Below are positions 26,083-32,881 of a DNA stretch of 64,000 nt, piece after piece. Source of the stretch: Leucobacter viscericola. Its GTDB lineage: Bacteria > Actinomycetota > Actinomycetes > Actinomycetales > Microbacteriaceae. The stretch spans positions 2,170,001-2,234,000 of the forward strand of contig NZ_CP049863.1 in the NCBI RefSeq assembly GCF_011299575.1, written 5' to 3'. The translations under genes were made by a program, and so were the position numbers. The notes under the pieces are model-generated. The model was not told the DNA's origin. It worked only from the letters and a program-made list of their open reading frames with translations, and ran no database searches. Each line of letters starts with the position of its first letter. The stretch's first letter is position 1.

Positions 26083-28007
26083 ATGACCACGCGACGGATG
26101 ACGGTCAGCCAGGCGCTCATTGAGTTTCTGGCGAACCAGTGGACAGTGGATCGCGACGGCGAGGGCCGCGAGATTCGCGAGCGCACCATTCCGGGTGTCT
26201 TCGGTATCTTTGGCCACGGCAATGTGGCGGGGATCGGGCAGGCGCTGAAGCAGGCGAACGTCGATGATCCTGCCCTGATGCCCTACTACCAGGCCCGCAA
26301 CGAGCAGGCCATGGTGCACCAGTCGGTCGGATACGCGCGCATGCATCGCCGCCGCGGTACCTACGCCTCGGCCGCGTCCGTTGGCCCCGGTGCCACGAAC
26401 ATGCTGACCGGCGCCGCGCTCGCAACGACCAACCGCCTGCCCGCGCTACTGCTGGCGAGCGATACCTTCGCAACGCGCGTGGCCGATCCCGTGCTGCAGC
26501 AGCTTGAGCAGCCGCACGACATCGGCCTGACAGTGAACGATGCGTTCCGTCCAGTATCCAAGTTCTTCGATCGAGTGCAGCGCCCCGAGCAGCTCTACTC
26601 GATCGCGCTCGCTGCCATGCGGGTGCTGACCGACCCTGCCGAGACCGGTGCCGTGACGATCGCGCTGCCGGAGGACGTGCAGGCCGAGGCGATTGACGTT
26701 CCCGTTGAGTTTTTGCAGCCGCGCGAGTGGCGCATCCGCAGGCCCCTGCCTGAGCGCGACGCGTTCGCTGCGGCGGTTGAGGCGATTCGTTCGGCGAAGC
26801 GACCCCTGATTGTTGCCGGTGGTGGCGTGCTGTACTCGGAGGCCGAGACGCAGCTGCGCGCGTTTGTGGAGGCGACCGGGATCCCCGTCGGGTCCTCGCA
26901 GGCCGGTGGTGGTGTGCTCGACTGGGATCACCCGCAGTACCTCGGTGGTATCGGTGCGACGGGTACGCTCGCTGCTAACCGACTCGCTGCTGAGGCTGAC
27001 GTCGTGATCGGGATCGGCACACGCTACAGCGACTTCACCACTGCCTCGCGCACCGCGTTCCAGGCTGAGGGCGTGCGGTTTGTGAACATCAACGTGGCGT
27101 CGTTTGACGCGTACAAGCACGGCACGCAGTTGCCCGTCGTGGCGGATGCGCGCGAGACGCTGGTTGCGCTGCTTGAGGTCTCTCACTCGCTGCGGGTCTC
27201 TGAGTCGTATGCCTCGCAGATTGCCTCGGAGAAGGCGTCGTGGGATGCGTCGGTTGACGAGGCGTTCGCGCCGTCGGGCCTTGCGCTGCCCGGTCAGCCG
27301 GAGATTATCGGTGCGGTGCAGCGATCCTCAGCCCCGAAGACGTGATTGTGCAGGCGGCAGGATCACTGCCCGGAGATCTGCACAAGCTGTGGCGCGTGCG
27401 CGATCCGCTGGGATACCACGTCGAGTACGCGTACTCGTGCATGGGCTACGAGATTGCGGGTGGCCTTGGCGCGAAGCGGGGGCTGGTGGCTGCGGGCGAT
27501 GACCGCGACGTGATCGTGATGGTCGGCGACGGCTCCTACCTGATGCTTAACACCGAGCTCGTGACGGCCGTGGCCGAGGGGATCAAGCTGATTGTGATCC
27601 TGATCCAGAATCACGGATACGCCTCGATTGGGCACCTGTCTGAGACGGTCGGATCCGAGCGCTTTGGCACGTGGTATCGGTCGTACGATGCTTCGGCGAT
27701 GAATTTCCAGGGTGAGCAGGTGCTGCCGGTTGATCTCGCAATGAACGCCCGCAGCTACGGCATGGACGTGATTGAGGTTGAGCCTGGCGCTTCGGCCATC
27801 GCTGACCTTGAGGCCGCGATCGCCACGGCGAAGGCCTCGGATCGTGCGACGTTCATTCACATCAACAGTGACCCGCTGATCTATGCGCCCAATGGCGCTG
27901 GTTGGTGGGATGTGCCGGTGGCCGAGACCTCGACCCTCGACTCGACCCGCCGTGCGCGCGCCGAATACGAGGTGCAGGCTCAGGATCAGAAGCCGCTGCT
28001 GGGGTAG
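26083..28007 (+). pseudogene. iolD: 3D-(3,5/4)-trihydroxycyclohexane-1,2-dione hydrolase, frameshifted
   Basis: A TPP-dependent enzyme that opens the inositol-derived ring. The first frame (26083-27345) carries the PYR domain (HGNVAGIGQALKQ, YYQARNEQAMVHQSVGYAR) and the middle domain, and ends ...GAVQRSSAPKT. The second frame carries the PP domain (VQAAGSLPGDLHKLW, YSCMGYEIAGGLGAKRG, VMVGDGSYLMLNTEL, and NHGYASIG for Mg-TPP). Adding one C to the CCCC run near 27333 joins them as RSSAPEDVIVQ and gives 641 residues, the family length. Without the fix no active protein would be made. A second explanation is sequencing error at the homopolymer. Confidence 0.9.
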
Positions 28008-28044
28008 AACTGCTGTGCCCGTTGCGACACGGCGCCCATTTCGG

Positions 28045-28130
28045 CGACCAGAGGCCAGGTAAGCAACGAGAGGCCACCTTAATGACGCGAGGTTTTCCTT
28101 GCCTCTCGTCATTAAGGTGGCCTTTGGTCG
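28045..28130. repeat. Nested intergenic palindrome, CGAGAGGC family
   Basis: Perfect 17-base arms AGGCCACCTTAATGACG (28071-28087) and CGTCATTAAGGTGGCCT (28107-28123) form the main stem. CGAGAGGC (28067-28074) can instead pair with GCCTCTCG (28101-28108). Outer arms CGACCAGAGGCC (28045-28056) and GGCCTTTGGTCG (28119-28130) pair 11 of 12. The same inner and outer modules occur at 11318-11402. It lies downstream of iolD and upstream of iolE. Confidence 0.78.
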
Positions 28131-28196
28131 TGGCGACGGCCGCTGCAACGAGGGCGAATCACTATCCAACTGGCAAAGTTTGGGAGTATGGCCTAT

Positions 28197-28206
28197 TGTC
28201 ATATCA
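28197..28206. promoter_or_regulatory. Possible second IolR site upstream of iolE
   Basis: TGTCATATCA fits KGWCHTRACA at 9 of 10 positions and differs by only one base from the site before the transporter gene (TGTCCTATCA). It lies about 105 bases upstream of the iolE start, after the intergenic palindrome. This suggests that iolE-iolG-iolH form a separately regulated unit. Confidence 0.45.
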
Positions 28207-28310
28207 AAGGTTGTGTGGCGGGGATCTGACGGACACGCGCAGCGGGATTTCTCAGCGCGAGTCCGTCGATATGCCACCGCACAACACCCCGCAGACGATG
28301 GAGTTCGATC

Positions 28311-29273
28311 GTGAACGATTCCCCCGCAGCAAACGCCCCGGCAAGCGAGCCAGCAAACGGTGCACCAAACCCCGGTCTCCGCATCGGCACCGCCCCCGAC
28401 TCGTGGGGCGTCTGGTTTCCCGATGACCCCAAGCAGGTGCCGTGGCAGCGCTTCCTCGACGAGGTCGTCACGGCGGGCTACGAGTGGATCGAGCTCGGAC
28501 CCTACGGCTACCTGCCGACCGACCCGCACCAGCTCGAAGACGAACTCGGCAAGCGCGGACTCAAGCTCTCGGCGGGCACCGTGTTCACGGGCTTTCACAA
28601 GGGTGAGGATCAGTGGCAGCGTGCCTGGGATCAGGCGCTCGAAGTTGCAGGCCTCGCCTCGAAGCTCGGTGCAGAACACCTCGTTGTGATCCCGGACCTG
28701 TGGCGCAGCGACGCGACGAGTGAGCAACTCGAGCCGCGTACGCTCACCGATGAGCAGTGGAAGAAACTGGGCGCAGGCCACGACCGCCTCGGCAAGGCGC
28801 TGCTCGAGGAGTTCGGCATGAAGCAACAGTTCCACTCGCACGCCGACAGCCACATCGGCACGACCCGCGAGGTGCTGCGTTTTCTCGACGAGACCGACCC
28901 GCGCTTCACGAATCTCTGCCTCGACACCGGCCATTTCGCCTACTACGGCGGTGACAACGTCAAGCTGATCGAGGATCGCCCTGACCGCATCGGCTACCTG
29001 CACCTGAAGCAGGTTGACCCGACGATGCTGTTCGACGTGCTCAAGAACGATCAGCCGTTCGCGGAGGCCGTCGCCGACGGCATCATGATCGAGCCGCCGA
29101 ACGGGATTCCCGATCTCGCGCCCGTCATCGAGGCGGTCGCCAGGATCGATCCCGAGATCTTCGCGATCGTCGAGCAAGACATGTACGGCTGCGATGTTGA
29201 CCGGCCGTTCCCGATCGCCAAGCGCACGCGCGAGCACATCTTTGGGTGCACGCATTTGGCGCGGATCTCTTAG
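28311..29273 (+). CDS. iolE: Myo-inosose-2 dehydratase
   Basis: A 320-residue xylose-isomerase-like TIM barrel that dehydrates 2-keto-myo-inositol. IolE marks are RIGTAPDSWGVWFPDDP, EWIELGPYGYLP, the metal-ligand segment QFHSHADSHIGT, CLDTGHFAYYGGD, and YLHLKQVDP. It starts with GTG 28311, with GGAG eight bases upstream. The first ~20 residues are a low-complexity Ala/Pro extension. The dehydrogenase gene follows after a 135-base gap. Confidence 0.93.
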   Translation: MNDSPAANAPASEPANGAPNPGLRIGTAPDSWGVWFPDDPKQVPWQRFLDEVVTAGYEWIELGPYGYLPTDPHQLEDELGKRGLKLSAGTVFTGFHKGEDQWQRAWDQALEVAGLASKLGAEHLVVIPDLWRSDATSEQLEPRTLTDEQWKKLGAGHDRLGKALLEEFGMKQQFHSHADSHIGTTREVLRFLDETDPRFTNLCLDTGHFAYYGGDNVKLIEDRPDRIGYLHLKQVDPTMLFDVLKNDQPFAEAVADGIMIEPPNGIPDLAPVIEAVARIDPEIFAIVEQDMYGCDVDRPFPIAKRTREHIFGCTHLARIS

Positions 29274-29408
29274 CCCCTGTCATCCTGCGCGAGGAACGAG
29301 TCGCAGGATCAACCGCGTCTAGGCTCTGACAAGAAGTCAAAGTTCTGCCGACACGATTCTGCGACTCGCAAGCTCGCGCAGAATGACGAGAGTAACAAGG
29401 ACAACACA

Positions 29409-30425
29409 ATGACCACAGAACTCCGCATCGCGGTCGTCGGCGCCGGCATGATGGGTGCCGACCACGTCAAGCGCATCACCAACAGGATCGCGGGCGCCCG
29501 CGTCTCCGCCATCGTTGAGCCCGACGCTGGCCGTGCAGAGGCCGCAGCGGCGAACGCTCCGGGATCCGCCGCCTTCACCAGCATTGAAGACGCGATCGCG
29601 GCCGACGCCATGGACGCGGTGCTCATCGCGACACCGGGTCAGTTCCATGCACCCGTGTTGAAGCCAGCGCTTGATGCGCGGCTGCCGATCCTGTGCGAAA
29701 AGCCCCTCACCCAAGACTCGACCTCGTCGCTCGAGATCCTTGAGCTTGAGCAGCAGCTTGACCGCCCGCACATCCAGCTCGGATTCATGCGCCGCTTCGA
29801 CACCGAGTACCAGGCCCTGCGCGAGCTGGTCGAGTCGGGAGAGAGTGGCGAGCTGCTCATGGTGCGCGCGCTGCACCGCAACCCCTCGGTGCCCGAGAGC
29901 TACACCGAAGACATGCTGATCACCGACTCTGTCGTGCACGAGTTCGATGTGGTGCCGTGGCTGGCAGGATCGCGGGTCGTGAGTGTTGAGGTGAAGCATC
30001 CGCGCCGCAACTCGCTCGCACCCGAGCGCCTGCGCGAGCCGATCCTGGTGATTATGGAGCTTGAAAACGGCGTGCTTGTCGACGTTGAGATGAACGTGAG
30101 CGTGCAGTTTGGCTACCAGGTTGCGACCGAAGCTGTGTTTGAGCGCGGCATCGCGCGCATTGGGCAGCCGTCGGGCATGCAGCGCTGGGATGCAGGGTTC
30201 TTCCGCGTGAAGGATCACGAAAGCTTTGTGACCCGCTTCGCGGCGGCGTACGACACGCAGATTCAGCGCTGGGTCGATGCGGTGCGCCGCGGCGACCTGA
30301 TCGACGGACCGAACGCCTGGGACGGCTACCTCGTTGCGCTGTCGTGCGAGGCGGGCGTGCGCGCGCTGCACGACGGGGGTATCGTGCCGGTGGAGGCACC
30401 GGAGCGCCCCGCGTTCTACGCGTAG
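29409..30425 (+). CDS. iolG: Inositol 2-dehydrogenase-like oxidoreductase (Gfo/Idh/MocA)
   Basis: A 338-residue NAD(P)-dependent oxidoreductase. The Rossmann fingerprint is VVGAGMMGADHVKRI, the cofactor-binding CEKPL motif is present, and the catalytic His/Asp lie in DSVVHEFDVVPWL. By context it oxidises myo-inositol (or scyllo- or D-chiro-inositol) to the inosose consumed by IolE. Related sugar oxidation cannot be excluded, as the family is broad. ATG 29409 follows AAGGACAACACA. The 135-base gap before it carries short inverted segments but no clear terminator. Confidence 0.88.
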   Translation: MTTELRIAVVGAGMMGADHVKRITNRIAGARVSAIVEPDAGRAEAAAANAPGSAAFTSIEDAIAADAMDAVLIATPGQFHAPVLKPALDARLPILCEKPLTQDSTSSLEILELEQQLDRPHIQLGFMRRFDTEYQALRELVESGESGELLMVRALHRNPSVPESYTEDMLITDSVVHEFDVVPWLAGSRVVSVEVKHPRRNSLAPERLREPILVIMELENGVLVDVEMNVSVQFGYQVATEAVFERGIARIGQPSGMQRWDAGFFRVKDHESFVTRFAAAYDTQIQRWVDAVRRGDLIDGPNAWDGYLVALSCEAGVRALHDGGIVPVEAPERPAFYA

Positions 30426-30485
30426 GCGATCCCGAACCAACCTGACCGACCCTGACCGCCCCGACCCAAACCGCGAAGGAACCCC

Positions 30486-31358
30486 ATGGTACGCATTGCC
30501 CTCGATCCGACGCCGTACAACGGCTCGGTGCACCTGCTCGACTTCCCTGATCTCGTGGCGCGGCTGGGGTACGAGTACCTGCAGCTCACGCCGAGCCCCG
30601 ACTTCGGGCGGCACTTCCACTACCCGAAGGTCGACAGCGGTATGATCGCGCAGCTGAAAAAGCGGGCGCGCGACGCGGGCGTGACGATCACGTCGGTGCT
30701 GCCGGTGCAGCGATTTGGGGGTCCCGACGCGCAGCAGGTTGAAGCCGCGGTGTTCAACACGTCCCGCTACATTCAGATTGCCGCCGAGCTCGAGGCGCCC
30801 GTTGTGAACACCGAGTTTTCGGGGCGGCCGGAGCGCGAGGAGGAGTCGGAGTACGCGTTCTATCGCTCGATGGAACAGCTGATTCCGGTGCTTGAGCGCG
30901 AGGGTGTGACGCTGAACTTTGATCCGCACCCTGACGACTTTGTTGAGGACGGGCTCGAAGCCTGGCGGATCATTCGCGGGCTCAACACTTCGAGCGTCGG
31001 ATTTGTGTACGTTGCCTCGCACACGTTCCACTACGGGGATCGCGCCGCGACGCTGCTGCCCGAGATCGGCGATCGACTCGGTGCCGTGTACGTCGCCGAC
31101 ACCTTCGACCACCGCCGCTCGAACGGGCTGCGATACATTACGAATCCTCCCGGCAATGCGGTGCGGGTGCATCAGCACCTCGCGATCGGTGATGGTGACG
31201 TTGATTGGACGGAGCTGTTCGGCACGCTGCGCGCGACAGGCTATCTGGATCGGCCGGACGCGCTGATTGTGTCGAACGTGTTCGCGGAGGATGAGCGCGC
31301 CGACGAGGTATCGCGAACGCAGCTGGCGCGGGTGCGGGAGTTGGTTGCTGGGACCTAG
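30486..31358 (+). CDS. Sugar phosphate isomerase/epimerase-like protein (IolH-like)
   Basis: A 290-residue xylose-isomerase-like TIM barrel. It starts MVRIALDPTPYNGSVHLLDF and has metal-ligand-type segments EAPVVNTEFSG, LNFDPHPDDFVEDG, YVASHTFHYGDR and YVADTFDHRRSNG. C. glutamicum-type inositol clusters carry a similar protein named IolH, whose exact step is not settled; isomerisation or epimerisation of an inosose or sugar acid is the family expectation. It probably shares the iolE-iolG transcript. Confidence 0.82.
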   Translation: MVRIALDPTPYNGSVHLLDFPDLVARLGYEYLQLTPSPDFGRHFHYPKVDSGMIAQLKKRARDAGVTITSVLPVQRFGGPDAQQVEAAVFNTSRYIQIAAELEAPVVNTEFSGRPEREEESEYAFYRSMEQLIPVLEREGVTLNFDPHPDDFVEDGLEAWRIIRGLNTSSVGFVYVASHTFHYGDRAATLLPEIGDRLGAVYVADTFDHRRSNGLRYITNPPGNAVRVHQHLAIGDGDVDWTELFGTLRATGYLDRPDALIVSNVFAEDERADEVSRTQLARVRELVAGT

Positions 31359-31436
31359 GGAGACCGCTCCACAAGAACGGTGCGCAAAAGACGCATATGG
31401 TGGACCTGATGAGTTTTGGCGAAACGGGGACACACG

Positions 31437-32075
31437 ATGGCGCTTTCCAAATCCGAGGTGTGGGGGCTCGTGCACGCGGAACGGCAGCGCCTGCTCAGCG
31501 ACCTTGACGCGCTCCCTGCGGCACGCTGGGAAACTCCGTCCCTGTGCCCCAATTGGACGGTCCACGATGTTCTGGCGCACCTGATCGATACCGCAAAGAT
31601 GGGCAGACTCGCCTTCGTCTGGAGCATGGTGCGCGCAGGGGGAAACTTCGATCGCGCCAACGAGCAGGGTGTGCGGCGCTGCAAGCGCGGCGATCCCGAG
31701 CAAACTCTGGCAGATTTTCGACGGGCGAGTGGACTGAGAAGGACCCCGCCTGCAAATCTGGCGACTCGCCTCGTTGAGGCGATCGTTCACGGAGAGGATA
31801 TTCGTAGGCCGTTGGCAATCGTGGGCGACTATCCCACCGCCGCGGTACACGAAGCACTCGCCTATCAACTTCGCACCCCTGATTCGTTTGGTGGAGGTCG
31901 CGAGCGGGCCGCGGGGCGTCGGCTCGTTGACTCTGACACCGGAAAGAGCTGGGGTGACGGGCTCGAAGTCCGGGGCAAGGCTGTCGACCTGCTCCTCGCA
32001 GCTTCGGGTCGCAAGATTGCACCAGAGCTGCTGGATGGCCCAGGTGCTTCGCTAACAGATCGACGTTTTGGGTGA
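31437..32075 (+). CDS. Maleylpyruvate isomerase-family mycothiol-dependent enzyme
   Basis: A 212-residue DinB-like four-helix protein of the MDMPI family. WETPSLCPNWTVHDVLAHL is the N-terminal MDMPI signature, with a metal-binding His, and VEAIVHGEDIRRPL carries the second His pair. Members use mycothiol as thiol cofactor for isomerisation, transfer or detoxification; the substrate is unknown here. ATG 31437 is favoured over the in-frame codon seven residues upstream because ACGGGGA sits before it. The gene fits with mshA in the window. Confidence 0.82.
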   Translation: MALSKSEVWGLVHAERQRLLSDLDALPAARWETPSLCPNWTVHDVLAHLIDTAKMGRLAFVWSMVRAGGNFDRANEQGVRRCKRGDPEQTLADFRRASGLRRTPPANLATRLVEAIVHGEDIRRPLAIVGDYPTAAVHEALAYQLRTPDSFGGGRERAAGRRLVDSDTGKSWGDGLEVRGKAVDLLLAASGRKIAPELLDGPGASLTDRRFG

Positions 32076-32135
32076 ATGTGGGAGGGTTATCCACAGATTG
32101 CGTTTTTTGCCCTTGATCTGCCTTTTAGCTCTGGC

Positions 32136-32160
32136 ATTCTGATCTGAAACCGATCAGAAT
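32136..32160. promoter_or_regulatory. Perfect inverted repeat abutting the next ribosome-binding site
   Basis: ATTCTGATC (32136-32144) and GATCAGAAT (32152-32160) pair perfectly over nine bases with a 7-base loop. The second arm ends directly against the AGGAGG ribosome site at 32161-32166. It could be a repressor operator or an mRNA hairpin that affects translation of the coiled-coil gene. A TTATCCACA DnaA-box sequence lies at 32087-32095. Confidence 0.55.
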
Positions 32161-32176
32161 AGGAGGCATGATCACG

Positions 32177-32497
32177 ATGAACGAGCCGCAGGTCTGGACC
32201 CTGATTGGGGTGTTTGCTGCAACGATGATCGGCATGGTCACGATTACCACGCAGTCATTCACGAGAACGCTGTCGTCGAAGTTTGATGGCATCGATTCAA
32301 GGTTCGACGCTATCGACTCCAAGTTCGACGCAATCGACTCTAAATTCGATGTGGTGAACGAGCGTATTGACGGGCTCAAAAACGAGATGGTGCTGCGCTT
32401 CGAGCAGGTTGACCACCGTATCGATCGGCTCGAAAAGCAGTTCGATGGACTCGAAAAAGATGTGCGGGCGATTTCGCGAAAGGTCTTTCCCGGCTGA
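32177..32497 (+). CDS. Small membrane-anchored coiled-coil protein with seven-residue repeats
   Basis: A 106-residue protein. A hydrophobic N-terminal helix (VWTLIGVFAATMIGMVTI) is followed by at least four near-exact heptads, SKFDGID, SRFDAID, SKFDAID and SKFDVVN, then degenerate heptads (ERIDGLK, HRIDRLE, KQFDGLE). This predicts a parallel coiled coil anchored at the membrane. I prefer ATG 32177, which is ten bases after AGGAGG; the ATG at 32168 is only one base after it. Function unknown; similar proteins are scattered in actinobacteria. Confidence 0.78.
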   Translation: MNEPQVWTLIGVFAATMIGMVTITTQSFTRTLSSKFDGIDSRFDAIDSKFDAIDSKFDVVNERIDGLKNEMVLRFEQVDHRIDRLEKQFDGLEKDVRAISRKVFPG

Positions 32498-32881
32498 TCG
32501 GGCTGTAAACACCTCCGCCCACCGAAAGCACCAGAGCCGGGTGCTCTGAACTGAGCCGGGTGACGCCCCTGCCTGAGTGCCAGTCCCGGCTCCGTGCGCT
32601 GCGTTAAACCGAGCACTGAGGTTGCCGCAATCAACACGGGAGTGACCCGTATTTCTACGGAATCACCGCGCGAGCACACGGGCAAATGCCTTCCTGCTCA
32701 GTACGGCGGGCAGGAGCACTCTAACGTCGAAAGTGCACAGGTTCGGATCTTGGTGGGACGCCGTTTAGGGGTAGAGGCCTCCCGCTCATTCAGGCCTTTG
32801 AGGTCTGCAGCGCTGCCCATTTACACGCGCAAAGGCGAGAGCTGAGTACAGGAATACAGCTTTCAAATAAAGGGGGTGGCG
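32498..32881. other. Intergenic gap before the LuxR-type regulator
   Basis: About 380 bases without a convincing gene. The decamer GAGCCGGGTG occurs twice near its left end, and AGCACC/GGTGCT can form a short hairpin there, which might terminate the coiled-coil gene. The right end holds AAAGGGGG, the ribosome site of the regulator. I looked for a tRNA and did not find a complete cloverleaf. Confidence 0.5.

Noticed and set aside
27320..27345. Programmed ribosomal frameshift in iolD
   Set aside because: No slippery heptamer, internal Shine-Dalgarno site at the right distance or downstream stem is evident, and iolD is not known to use one.
27363..29255. A 630-codon minus-strand frame across iolD and iolE
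   Set aside because: It is a shadow of iolD and iolE and spans the intergenic palindrome without any recognisable domain.
29337..31868. An 843-codon minus-strand frame across the iolG region
   Set aside because: It is antisense to two genes with clear domains, has the His/Arg-rich composition of high-GC shadow frames and shows no family motif.
32087..32095. TTATCCACA DnaA box as a hint of an origin
   Set aside because: It is a single copy with no cluster of further boxes, no AT-rich unwinding region and no dnaA/dnaN nearby.
32530..32600. GGGTGCTCTGAACTGAGC looked like part of a tRNA
   Set aside because: No acceptor stem, T-loop or complete cloverleaf could be built around it.
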